Source: Pseudomonadota bacterium
Lineage (GTDB): Bacteria > Pseudomonadota > Alphaproteobacteria > Sphingomonadales > Sphingomonadaceae
Assembly: GCA_020160755.1 (NCBI GenBank)
Contig: JAIUPN010000016.1
Span: forward strand, 26,001 to 90,000
Length of the DNA: 64,000 bases
Reading direction: 5' to 3'
Shown here: positions 13,532-22,351 of the stretch, piece by piece
Numbering within the stretch: the first letter of the stretch is position 1
Layout: the number at the start of each line of letters is the position of its first letter
Notes under the pieces: model-generated
Seen by the model: the letters and a program-made list of their open reading frames with translations, nothing else
The model's database searches: none
Told to the model about the DNA's origin: nothing
Position numbers and translations under genes: made by a program

Positions 13532-16500
13532 ATGCGCCTATCCCGCTTTTTCATCGACCGGCCGATTTTTGCCGCCGTGCTCGCGGTCATCATCACCATC
13601 ATCGGTGCGGTCGCCTATATCGGCCTGCCCGTCTCGCAATATCCCGATATCGTCCCGCCGACGGTGACGGTGACTGCGACCTATCCGGGCGCGTCGGCCG
13701 AAACCGTTGCCGAAACGGTCGCGGCGCCGATCGAGCAGGAAATCAACGGCGTCGACAATATGCTCTATATGAGCAGCCAGTCGACCGGCGACGGCGTCGT
13801 CACGATCACCGTGACCTTCAAGATCGGCACCGACCTCGATGCCGCGCAGGTGCTGGTGCAGAACCGCGTTGCGATCGCGACCCCGCGCCTCCCCGAAACG
13901 GTGCAGCGGCTGGGCGTCGTGACGCGCAAGACCTCGCCCGACTTCCTGTTGATCGTGAACCTCGTTTCGCCCGACAAGTCGCTCGATCGTGCATACATCT
14001 CCAACTATGCGCTGACCCAGTTGCGTGACCGTTTGAGCCGCATCGACGGCGTCGGCGACGTGCGGCTGTTCGGCAACCGCGATTATGCGATGCGCGTGTG
14101 GATCGATCCCGGCCGCGCCGCCGCGCTCGACCTGACCGCGGGCGAGATCGTCACCGCGCTGCGCCGCGAAAATGTGCAGGTCGCGGCGGGGTCACTCGGC
14201 CAGCCGCCCCATGCCAATGGCAACAGCTTTCAATTGAGCGTCGAGACGCAGGGCCGCCTGACCGACCCCAAGGACTTCGCGAACATCGTCATCCGCAGCG
14301 ATGCCGACGGGCGTCAGGTCCGCGTGTCGGATGTCGCGCGCGTCGAACTTGGCGCGTCGGATTATAACAGCAACACCTACCTCTCGGGCGACCCCACGGT
14401 CATCCTCGCGACCTTCCAGCGTCCGGGCTCGAACGCGCTGGCCGCGGCGCAGGCGGTCGAAGCCGAAATGGCGGCGGCGTCGAAAAGCTTTCCCAAGGGG
14501 CTCGAATATCGGGTCATCTACAACCCCACCGAATTCATCGCCCAGTCGATCGACGCGGTGATGGACACGCTACTCGAAGCCGTCATCCTCGTCGTCATCG
14601 TCATTCTTGTGTTCCTGCAGAAATGGCGCGCGGCGATCATTCCGGTGCTTGCGATCCCGGTCTCGCTGATCGGCACCTTCGTCGTGCTCGCCGGGTTCGG
14701 CTACAGCCTCAACAACCTGTCGCTGTTCGGGCTGGTGCTGGCGATCGGCATCGTCGTCGACGACGCGATCGTCGTCGTCGAAAATGTCGAGCGCAACCTC
14801 GAAAAGGGGATGAGCGCACTCGAAGCCGCGCGGACGTCGATGGACGAAGTGTCGGGCGCGCTGGTGGCCATCGTGCTCGTACTCTGCGCGGTGTTCGTGC
14901 CGACGCTGTTCCTCACCGGCCTGTCGGGCGCTTTCTACCAGCAGTTCGCAGTGACGATCTCGACTGCGACGATCATCTCGCTCGTCCTCTCGCTCACCCT
15001 GTCGCCCGCGCTTGCGGCGATCCTGCTGCGCGGCCATTCGGCGCCGGTGAATGAAGGCAAGGGCATGCAATATGTCCGCCGCGCGGGCGATGCGTTCAAC
15101 CGCGGCTTCGAACGGATGAGCGACGGCTATGCGCGTCTCACCGACCGGCTGGTGCGCGCGCCGAAGAAGATGATGGTCACCTATGCGGGGCTGATCGCCG
15201 CGACCGCGGGCCTGTTCTGGGCGACGCCGACCGGCTTCATTCCCGCGCAGGACCAGGGCTATTTCCTCGTCGTCGCCAAGCTGCCCTCCGGCGCTTCGGT
15301 CGAGCGCACCGATGCGGTGCTGAAAAAGGTCGCCGCGCGCGTGCTGCCGGTCGAGGGGGTCCTCGGCTCGGTGATGCTCGCGGGATTCGACGGCCCGTCG
15401 CAGACGCTCGCGCCGAACTCGGCCGCCGCCTATTTTCCGCTCAAATCCTTCGAGGAGCGGAAGAAGCTCGGCGTGACGTTCGAGGACATCATGGCCGAGG
15501 CGCACAAGCGGACCGCCGACATCACCGACGCGCAGATCGTGATCATCCCGCCACCGCTGATCCAGGGGATCGGTTCGGCCGGCGGTTACCGGATGGTCGT
15601 GCAGGATCGCGGCGGCCATGGCTATGCGGCGCTCGCGAACGAAACGAACAAGCTGATCGGCAAGGCGAACGAGACGCCCGGGCTCGCGAACGTCTTCACC
15701 TTCTTTGACCCCACCAATCCGCGCGTTTTTGCGGACATCGACCGGGCGAAGGCGAATGCGCTCGGTGTCCCGCCCGAGCGGGTGTTCGAGGCGCTGCAGG
15801 TCTATCTGGGTTCGGCGTTCGTCAACGACTTCAACCTGCTCGGCCGCACTTATCGTGTGACCGCACAGGCCGACGCGCCCTATCGCCAGACCGTTGCCGA
15901 TATCGCGAACCTGCGCACCCGGTCCGATTCGGGCGCGATGGTGCCGATCGGGTCGGTCGCGAACTTCGAGGACCGCACGGGGCCGTATCGCGTCACGCGC
16001 TACAACCTCTTTCCCGCGGTCGAGATCGACGGCGACACGGCGCCGGGTTCGTCGTCGGGTGCGTCGCTGACGACGATGGAAAAGCTTGCGTCGGACTCGC
16101 TGCCCGCGGGTTACGGGACCGAATGGACGGGTATCGCCTTCCAGCAAAAGGCGGCGGCGAACACCGCGGGCATCGTCTTCGCGCTCGCGGTGGTCTTCGT
16201 CTTCCTCGTGCTCGCCGCGCAATATGAAAGCCTGATGCTGCCGCTCGCGATCATCTTCATCGTGCCGATGTGTCTGCTCGCGGCGATGATCGGCGTGAAC
16301 TTGCGCGGGATGGACAATAATGTGCTGACGCAAATCGGGCTCGTCGTGCTGATCGCGCTTGCGGCGAAGAATGCGATCCTGATCGTCGAGTTCGCCAAGC
16401 AGGCCGAAGAGCAGGACGGGTTGTCGCCGGTCGAGGCCGCGGTGCGCGCGGCACGCGACCGCCTGCGCCCGATCCTGATGACCAGCTTCGCCTTCATCCT

Positions 16501-16723
16501 CGGCGCGGTGCCGCTGTTGATCGCGAGCGGGGCGGGGGCGGAGCTGCGTCAGGCGCTCGGCACCGCGGTCTTCTTCGGGATGCTCGGCGTGACGGCGTTC
16601 GGCCTCATCTTCACCCCGACCTTCTATGTCGTCGCGCGTTCGCTCAGCCAATGGCGGATCGAGCGGCGCGCGCAGCGCGGGTCGGACGACCACGGGGCGG
16701 CGCTGCCGGTCCCGGCGGAATAA
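13532..16723 (+). CDS. RND efflux inner-membrane transporter (HAE1 family)
   Basis: A 1063-residue proton-driven drug/solvent exporter of the AcrB type. The N-terminus M-R-L-S-R-F-F-I-D-R-P-I-F-A-A-V is characteristic. It has 12 membrane helices with two large periplasmic loops. TM4 contains the proton-relay pair in G-I-V-V-D-D-A-I-V-V-V-E-N-V-E-R-N; TM10 is near A-L-A-A-K-N-A-I-L-I-V-E-F-A-K. Full family length with no frameshift. ATG 13532 was chosen because the upstream in-frame stretch is repeat sequence. With the adaptor and outer-membrane factor it forms a tripartite pump; the substrate cannot be read from sequence. Confidence 0.96.
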   Translation: MRLSRFFIDRPIFAAVLAVIITIIGAVAYIGLPVSQYPDIVPPTVTVTATYPGASAETVAETVAAPIEQEINGVDNMLYMSSQSTGDGVVTITVTFKIGTDLDAAQVLVQNRVAIATPRLPETVQRLGVVTRKTSPDFLLIVNLVSPDKSLDRAYISNYALTQLRDRLSRIDGVGDVRLFGNRDYAMRVWIDPGRAAALDLTAGEIVTALRRENVQVAAGSLGQPPHANGNSFQLSVETQGRLTDPKDFANIVIRSDADGRQVRVSDVARVELGASDYNSNTYLSGDPTVILATFQRPGSNALAAAQAVEAEMAAASKSFPKGLEYRVIYNPTEFIAQSIDAVMDTLLEAVILVVIVILVFLQKWRAAIIPVLAIPVSLIGTFVVLAGFGYSLNNLSLFGLVLAIGIVVDDAIVVVENVERNLEKGMSALEAARTSMDEVSGALVAIVLVLCAVFVPTLFLTGLSGAFYQQFAVTISTATIISLVLSLTLSPALAAILLRGHSAPVNEGKGMQYVRRAGDAFNRGFERMSDGYARLTDRLVRAPKKMMVTYAGLIAATAGLFWATPTGFIPAQDQGYFLVVAKLPSGASVERTDAVLKKVAARVLPVEGVLGSVMLAGFDGPSQTLAPNSAAAYFPLKSFEERKKLGVTFEDIMAEAHKRTADITDAQIVIIPPPLIQGIGSAGGYRMVVQDRGGHGYAALANETNKLIGKANETPGLANVFTFFDPTNPRVFADIDRAKANALGVPPERVFEALQVYLGSAFVNDFNLLGRTYRVTAQADAPYRQTVADIANLRTRSDSGAMVPIGSVANFEDRTGPYRVTRYNLFPAVEIDGDTAPGSSSGASLTTMEKLASDSLPAGYGTEWTGIAFQQKAAANTAGIVFALAVVFVFLVLAAQYESLMLPLAIIFIVPMCLLAAMIGVNLRGMDNNVLTQIGLVVLIALAAKNAILIVEFAKQAEEQDGLSPVEAAVRAARDRLRPILMTSFAFILGAVPLLIASGAGAELRQALGTAVFFGMLGVTAFGLIFTPTFYVVARSLSQWRIERRAQRGSDDHGAALPVPAE

Positions 16724-16734
16724 GGGAAAAGATC

Positions 16735-18144
16735 ATGATCCTCCGCAATATCCTCACCGCCGCCTCGGCGCTGGCGCTCGCCGCCTGCGCCGTCGGCCCC
16801 GACTACAAGGCGCCGCAATCGGCCTCGGCGCCCGTCGCGACCGGGCCGTTCGTCTCGGCAAACAGCGCCGCGGTGACGCTCGATCCGGTCGCCGCCGACT
16901 GGTGGCGACTCTATGACGATCCCGTCCTCGACGGGCTCGTCGGCGATGCGCTGGCCAGCAACAGCGACGTCCGCGTCGCGGTTGCGAATATCGCCCGCGC
17001 CCGCGCGTCGCTGCGCGGTGCGCGGGCGGACCGCTTGCCGCAAGGTGAGGTCGGCGCCGGCGCGAACTATGGCCGCAGCCCCGAAGGTCAGCGCCTGCCG
17101 GGCTCGCCCCAAGAGGATTGGGCGGTCGATGTCGGGATCAACGTCTCATACGAAGTCGACCTGTTCGGCCGTGTCAGCCGTTCGATCGAGGCGGCGCGCG
17201 GCGATACCGCTGCCGCCGAAGCCAATGCCGACGCGGTGCGCGTGATCGTCGCCGCCGACACGACCCAAGCCTATGCCGACGCCGCGTCGGGTGCCGCCCG
17301 GCTCGACGTCGCGCGGCGCATCGTCGGCCTGCTCGACCAGCAAGTGAAACTTACCGAACGCCGCAAGGAGGTCGGGATGGCGACGGGGCTCGACCTTGCG
17401 CGCATCACGACGCTGCGCGACCAGCGTTCGGCCGACATTCCCTCCATCGAGGCCGAGCGGCAGGCGGCCTTGTTCCGCCTCGCGACCCTGACCGGTCGTG
17501 CGCCCGCTGCGCTCCCCGCGATTGCGGCGGATCGCAACATCAGCCTCGAAATCACCGATCCCATCCCGGTCGGTGATGGGGCGGCGCTCCTGAAGCGCCG
17601 TCCCGACATTCGCGCCGCCGAGCGCCGCCTTGCCGCCGACACCGCGCGCATCGGTGTCGCGACCGCCGACCTTTATCCGCGCATCACGCTCGGCGGGTCG
17701 GCCGGTTCTACGGGTTCCGGCTTCGGCGACATATTCGGCGGCGGTCCGGTCCGCTGGCTGCTCGGACCGCTCCTCAACTGGGCCTTCCCCAATCAGGAAC
17801 CCGCGCGCGCACGAATCGCGGCGGCCGAGGCCGACACGCAGGCATCGCTCGCCGAATTCGACGGCACGGTGCTGCGCGCGCTTGAGGAAACCGAGACGGC
17901 GCTGTCGTCTTATGCGCGCTCGCTGGAACAGCGGCAGGCGCTGCGCGCTGCGCGCGATCAGGCCGAACGCGCCGCACGGATTGTGCGCGCCAAGCGGCAG
18001 GAGGGTGCGTCGGACTCGCTCGAATGGCTCGACGCCGAACGCACCTTCGCCGAGACCGAAGCCGTGCTCGCCGCACAGGACGGGCAGATTTCGCGACGCC
18101 AGATCGCGCTGTTCCGCGCGCTGGCGGGGGGCTGGTCGAGCTAG
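16735..18144 (+). CDS. NodT-family outer-membrane efflux lipoprotein
   Basis: A 469-residue TolC-like outer-membrane channel. It has a signal peptide with lipobox L-A-A-C (acylated Cys18), then A-V-G-P-D-Y-K, the usual NodT start, and two outer-membrane-efflux repeats with long helices (about 60-240 and 270-460). The second carries the signature L-L-K-R-R-P-D-I-R-A-A-E-R-R-L-A. It starts 11 bases after the pump stop with AAGGGA upstream and is the third gene of the efflux operon. Confidence 0.95.
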   Translation: MILRNILTAASALALAACAVGPDYKAPQSASAPVATGPFVSANSAAVTLDPVAADWWRLYDDPVLDGLVGDALASNSDVRVAVANIARARASLRGARADRLPQGEVGAGANYGRSPEGQRLPGSPQEDWAVDVGINVSYEVDLFGRVSRSIEAARGDTAAAEANADAVRVIVAADTTQAYADAASGAARLDVARRIVGLLDQQVKLTERRKEVGMATGLDLARITTLRDQRSADIPSIEAERQAALFRLATLTGRAPAALPAIAADRNISLEITDPIPVGDGAALLKRRPDIRAAERRLAADTARIGVATADLYPRITLGGSAGSTGSGFGDIFGGGPVRWLLGPLLNWAFPNQEPARARIAAAEADTQASLAEFDGTVLRALEETETALSSYARSLEQRQALRAARDQAERAARIVRAKRQEGASDSLEWLDAERTFAETEAVLAAQDGQISRRQIALFRALAGGWSS

Positions 18145-18180
18145 CGCCATACGTCTGCATGATTTGCCAAGCCGCGGAAT

Positions 18181-18206
18181 AACCGGGATAGATGCCTGTC
18201 CCGGTT
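18181..18206 (+). terminator. hairpin between the efflux operon and the GH97 gene
   Basis: AACCGGGA (18181-18188) pairs with TCCCGGTT (18199-18206), loop of 10. No T run follows. It lies 36 bases after the efflux stop and just before the GH97 ribosome binding site (GAAGGA), so it could end the efflux transcript weakly or structure the GH97 leader. Confidence 0.4.
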
Positions 18207-18227
18207 GATCCACGAAGGAAGAAAGTC

Positions 18228-20252
18228 ATGCGGAGCCTGTTGGCCGTTTTTGCGCTGCTTGCCGCTACTCCGGTCGCGGCGCAGCCGGCGCGCCCGTCGG
18301 AGACCGCGGCGTCGCCCGACGGCCAGATCGTTCTCACCGTCTCGACCGACAATGACGAAAGGCCGACGTGGTCGCTGTCGCGAAAGGGAAAGCTGCTGAT
18401 CGCGCCGTCGAGCCTCGGTTTCCTGCTCACCGACGGCCCGGCACTCCAGCGCGGCTTCCGCATCGACAGCGCCGAACGCGGCAAGGGCGATGCGACATGG
18501 GAATTGCCGTGGGGCGAGCGCCGTTTCGTCCGCGATCGTCACAACGAACTGCTTGTCCGCTTTCAGCAGCATGAGAGCCGCGGCGGGCATGTGATGAACG
18601 TGCGTTTCCGCCTGTTCGATGACGGCATCGGCTTTCGCTACGAGCTGCCCGAACAGCCGGCGATGAAGACCGCGCGCATCGCCGACGAGGTCACCGAGTT
18701 CGATATCGCGTCGCCCGGCACCGCCTGGTGGATCACCGGCGGCGAATGGAACCGCTACGAGCAGATCTACCAGAAGACGCCGATCGACGGCGTCGCGACC
18801 GCGCACACGCCGATCACGATGCGGCTCGACGACGGCACGCACCTCGCGTTTCACGAGGCCGCGCTCGTCGATTATTCGGCGATGTGGCTGAAGCGCGCCG
18901 AGGGCCGCAAGTTTCGCGCGACACTGTCGCCCTCGTCAGGCGGGCCCCGCGTCGTGCGCGATCTGCCGTTCGCGACACCCTGGCGCACGATCCGGATCGC
19001 CGACGACGCGGCGGGGCTGGTGGCAAGCGATCTCGAACTCAACCTCAACGAGCCCAACAAGCTCGGCGACGTACGCTGGGTGAAGCCGATGAAATATATC
19101 GGCATCTGGTGGGGCATGATCCGCGGGCCGTGGAGCTGGGGTGAGGGGCCGAACCATGGCGCGACGACCGCGCGCGCTAAGCAATATATCGATTTCGCCG
19201 CGAAGCACGGCTTTGGCGGCGTGCTGGTCGAGGGCTGGAACACCGGCTGGAACGGCGGGCTGTTCGATTTCACGCAGCCTGCGGCGGATTTCGATTTGAA
19301 GGGCGTCGCCGACTATGCGCGACAGAAGGGCGTGACCCTGATCGGGCACCATGAAACCAACGGCCATGTCGCAAATTACGAGGCGCAGCTCGACGATGCG
19401 ATGAAGCTCTACGGGCGGCTCGGCGTCACGTCGGTGAAGACGGGCTATGTCGCCGATGCGGGCGGCATCATCGCGCCGGGCGACAGGCCGGGCGAAACGC
19501 GGCGGGAGTGGCACGACGGCCAGTGGCAGGTGCGCCACCACCAGCGCGTCGTCGATACCGCAGCGAAATATCATATTTCGGTCAATGCGCACGAACCCGT
19601 CAAGGACACGGGCCTTCGTCGCACCTGGCCCAACTGGATCACGCGCGAGGGCGCGCGCGGGATGGAATATAACAGCTGGAGCGCGTTCGCGAACGGCGGC
19701 CCCGATCATGAACCGACGCTCGTCTATACGCGGATGCTGTCGGGGCCGATGGACTATACGCCGGGGGTGCTGAGCCTCGCGGGATCGAACGAGGTGCCGA
19801 TGGCCTCGACGCTCGCGAAGCAGCTCGGCCTCTATCTGGCAATCTACTCGCCGGTCCAGATGGCGGCCGACCGGATCGAAAATCTGGCGAAATATCCGCG
19901 CGAGCTTGCCTTCATCGGGCAAGTGCCGACCGATTGGGCCGAAAGCCGGCTGATCGCGGGCGAGGTGGGCGATTACGCGATCTTCGCGCGCAAGGACCGC
20001 GCCAGCGCCGACTGGTATGTCGGCGGGGTCAACGACGGCACCGCGCGGACGCTGGCGCTGCGCTTCGACTTCCTCGAACCGGGCAAGAGCTACACCGCGA
20101 CGATTTACCGGGATGGTGACGGCGCCACCTATCTGACCGACGCCCGGCACCGGATCGCTTATGAGACAATCCGGGTGAAGAAGGGCGATCAGTATAAACT
20201 GTGGCTGGCGCCCGGCGGCGGTGCGGCGATGCGCCTCCATCCGGGGAAATAG
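18228..20252 (+). CDS. GH97 family glycoside hydrolase (SusB-like alpha-glucosidase)
   Basis: A 674-residue exported enzyme with a cleavable signal peptide (M-R-S-L-L-A-V-F-A-L-L...A-Q-P). The N-terminal beta-sandwich (about 30-270) holds W-S-L-S-R-K-G-K-L. The catalytic barrel (about 280-560) has I-G-I-W-W-G-M and G-F-G-G-V-L-V-E-G-W-N-T-G-W. Candidate catalytic and calcium-site glutamates are Glu376 (H-H-E-T-N-G), Glu456 (N-A-H-E-P) and Glu480 (R-E-G-A-R-G-M-E). The 24-residue gap between the last two equals what I recall for SusB Glu508 and Glu532, favouring an inverting alpha-glucosidase. Unlike SusB loci, no TonB-dependent receptor or other glycan gene is adjacent. Confidence 0.9.
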   Translation: MRSLLAVFALLAATPVAAQPARPSETAASPDGQIVLTVSTDNDERPTWSLSRKGKLLIAPSSLGFLLTDGPALQRGFRIDSAERGKGDATWELPWGERRFVRDRHNELLVRFQQHESRGGHVMNVRFRLFDDGIGFRYELPEQPAMKTARIADEVTEFDIASPGTAWWITGGEWNRYEQIYQKTPIDGVATAHTPITMRLDDGTHLAFHEAALVDYSAMWLKRAEGRKFRATLSPSSGGPRVVRDLPFATPWRTIRIADDAAGLVASDLELNLNEPNKLGDVRWVKPMKYIGIWWGMIRGPWSWGEGPNHGATTARAKQYIDFAAKHGFGGVLVEGWNTGWNGGLFDFTQPAADFDLKGVADYARQKGVTLIGHHETNGHVANYEAQLDDAMKLYGRLGVTSVKTGYVADAGGIIAPGDRPGETRREWHDGQWQVRHHQRVVDTAAKYHISVNAHEPVKDTGLRRTWPNWITREGARGMEYNSWSAFANGGPDHEPTLVYTRMLSGPMDYTPGVLSLAGSNEVPMASTLAKQLGLYLAIYSPVQMAADRIENLAKYPRELAFIGQVPTDWAESRLIAGEVGDYAIFARKDRASADWYVGGVNDGTARTLALRFDFLEPGKSYTATIYRDGDGATYLTDARHRIAYETIRVKKGDQYKLWLAPGGGAAMRLHPGK

Positions 20253-20256
20253 TGCG

Positions 20257-21660
20257 TCAGACGATATCGCTCGCTGCGCCGCCCGGGGACCAGAGATGCG
20301 CGGCGAGGCGGTGCAGCGCGCGCGACAGGGTGCGGCGGTCGATCGTCCCTCCAAGCGAGATGCGCAGCGCCTTCGGCGCTCCGGGTGCGACCGCGAAGCG
20401 GTCCGACGGCGCCGCCGACAGCCCGTCGAGCGCGAGCGCGGCGGCAAGCGTGTCGGGATGGCTGTCTTCGGCGAGCGGCAGCCAGAGGTGATAGCCCTGC
20501 GGGTGCGCGGCGTGGCGCGTGTCGCCGAGCACCGTGTGCGCCAGTTTTTGCCGCCACGCGGCTTCCCTGCGGACCGCGCCGACCAGCGCGTCGAAGCGTC
20601 CGTCGGCCAGCCATAAAGAGATCATCGCGGCGTTGAGCGGCGGCGCCATCACCGCGCTCTCGTGCTGGAATGAGGCGATCTGCATGGCCTGAGCGACGCT
20701 CGGCGCACGGACAAAAGCGACGCGGAGCGCGGGCGAGACGATCTTTGACATGCTCGCGACATACCAGCTGATTTCGGGCGCGAAGCTCGCGATCGCGGGG
20801 AGGGGCGCGTCGGGAAGCAGGCCGTAGGCGTCATCCTCAACGATCTGGATTCCGGCGCCGCGGGCCCATGCCGCGATGGCCTTTCGCTCGCCGGTTTCGA
20901 TGGTCGCGGCGGTCGGATTGTCGTTGGTCGGGACGATATACAGCGCGCGCAGCGGCGCCTCGGCGTGCGCTGCCGCCAGTGCGTCGGCGGACATTGCCGC
21001 GAGCGGTGCCAGCGTCACGCCGATCCGGCGCGCAATCGCGCGAAAGCCCGGATAGATATAGAGCCCGCACGCAACGCGGTCGCCGGGCTTCAGGATCGTC
21101 GATGCGATCGCGTGCAGCCCGTTTTGCGCGCCCGCGCCGACGATGATCTGCTCGGCGTCGGACGCGAGGCCGGTGCGCGCCAGCAACGCGGCGCCCGTCT
21201 CGCGATCGGCGGCGCTGCCGCCCGGCCGCTGATAGTGGAGTCGCGCGAGACCGTCGCCGCGGGCCAGCGTGGCGAGCGCGGCGGTCATCGCCTCGACAAG
21301 ATGGCTTTCGGCCGCGATCGGCGGGCTGTTCATCGCGATGTCGCTCTGCGCTGCGGTCGCGATCTCGCCCGTCCGCGCGTCGTCGCTGATGAAGCTGCCG
21401 GCGCGGCCGCGCGCGACGATCAGGCCGCGCTGCCGTGCAAGGTCATACGCCTTGGTCACGGTGGTGAGGTCGATGCCCAGCCGCGCCGCAAGGTCGCGCT
21501 GCGGCGGCAGGCGGTCGCCGTGCCGCAACTCGCCGCGCGCGACCGCCGCCGAAATCGCCGCGGTTACCGCCTTATATTTGGGACCCGCGGCGCCCGCGAT
21601 GTCGGGCGCCCATGCGTCAGTCGCCACGCCGTTTGTCCGCTTCGTGCCTTTCGCGCGCAT
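20257..21660 (-). CDS. MocR-type (GntR-aminotransferase) transcriptional regulator
   Basis: A 467-residue two-domain regulator. An N-terminal GntR winged helix (about 28-95: G-P-K-Y-K-A-V-T-A-A-I...L-P-P-Q-R-D-L-A-A-R-L-G-I-D-L-T-T-V-T-K-A-Y) is joined to a fold-I aminotransferase domain with a PLP-binding lysine in S-M-S-K-I-V-S-P-A-L-R. MocR proteins sense PLP or amino-acid-related ligands; the target is unknown. The start at 21660 overlaps the end of the DUF983 gene by 44 bases; a GTG at 21627 would shorten this to 11. It faces the GH97 gene, with four bases between stops. Confidence 0.88.
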   Translation of the reverse strand: MRAKGTKRTNGVATDAWAPDIAGAAGPKYKAVTAAISAAVARGELRHGDRLPPQRDLAARLGIDLTTVTKAYDLARQRGLIVARGRAGSFISDDARTGEIATAAQSDIAMNSPPIAAESHLVEAMTAALATLARGDGLARLHYQRPGGSAADRETGAALLARTGLASDAEQIIVGAGAQNGLHAIASTILKPGDRVACGLYIYPGFRAIARRIGVTLAPLAAMSADALAAAHAEAPLRALYIVPTNDNPTAATIETGERKAIAAWARGAGIQIVEDDAYGLLPDAPLPAIASFAPEISWYVASMSKIVSPALRVAFVRAPSVAQAMQIASFQHESAVMAPPLNAAMISLWLADGRFDALVGAVRREAAWRQKLAHTVLGDTRHAAHPQGYHLWLPLAEDSHPDTLAAALALDGLSAAPSDRFAVAPGAPKALRISLGGTIDRRTLSRALHRLAAHLWSPGGAASDIV

Positions 21661-22057
21661 TCAGTTTCGCCCACAGGTGCTCGGTCCCCGATTCCTGCGC
21701 CTTGTTCACATATTGCGAGGCGACCAGCCAGCCCTTGATCGGTCGCAGCGGCAGTACGCAGCCGATGACCATGATGGGGATCGAGAAGACCAGATGGATC
21801 CACAGCGGCGGGCTGTAGGCGATCTGCAGCCAGACGATCACGAAGGTCAGCGGAAAGGCGACGATGCATTGCGAGAAAAAGGCGGGGCCGTCGTCGGGTG
21901 CCGCAAAGCTGAAGTCGAGTCCGCAATTCTCGCAGCGATCGGCGAGCTTGAGCCACGACCGGAACATATGCCCCTCGCCGCATTCGGGACATTTTCCGTG
22001 CCAGCCGGCCCACAGGATCCAGCGCAACTTTTCATTGCCGACATCACCGCTTGTCAT
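21617..22057 (-). CDS. DUF983 family membrane protein with zinc-ribbon-like N-terminus
   Basis: A 146-residue protein. The N-terminus has two Cys-X2-Cys pairs (K-C-P-E-C-G-E-G and D-R-C-E-N-C-G-L-D-F) forming a likely zinc ribbon, followed by two membrane helices (about 70-90 and 95-115). This is the DUF983 architecture, of unknown function. ATG 22057 has TGGAGG five bases upstream; an in-frame ATG further out (22099) lacks one. It overlaps the MocR gene and probably shares its transcript. It is divergent from the PAS gene across an AT-rich region containing repeated GCATGGCA motifs. Confidence 0.88.
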   Translation of the reverse strand: MTSGDVGNEKLRWILWAGWHGKCPECGEGHMFRSWLKLADRCENCGLDFSFAAPDDGPAFFSQCIVAFPLTFVIVWLQIAYSPPLWIHLVFSIPIMVIGCVLPLRPIKGWLVASQYVNKAQESGTEHLWAKLNARERHEADKRRGD

Positions 22058-22082
22058 TTTTGCCTCCAACGGCCGCATGAAA

Positions 22083-22324
22083 TGCCATGCAGAATTCATA
22101 TGGAACCGGACGATCGCGATGAGAAGGATGATAGAATATATATTTATTATAATAACTTAATATGAGTTTTGAAAAAATGCATGGCAATATGACAAAATTA
22201 TATCATACATATTTCGATCTTCGGCCGACAAATTGCCCTGCATTGCGCCTCGCAGGGAAGCGCCGGCCGAGCCTCGCAAATCCGCCATCGTTTACGCCGC
22301 TTTTACCAGTTCCGGTGCATGGCA
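22083..22324. promoter_or_regulatory. divergent control region: AT-rich tract and three GCATGGCA motifs
   Basis: The gap between the DUF983 gene (left) and the PAS gene (right) contains a strongly AT-rich tract at about 22128-22217, unlike the rest of the window. GCATGGCA occurs at 22179-22186 and 22317-22324, and inverted (TGCCATGC) at 22083-22090. No gene is convincing here. It is probably a regulatory region for one or both neighbours. Confidence 0.5.
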
Positions 22325-22351
22325 TGTCCCGATGTTTGCGACTGGGGATAA

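Noticed and set aside
14570..16693. Long open frame (707 codons) antisense to the RND pump
   Set aside because: Same shadow effect; sense protein is a complete HAE1 transporter.
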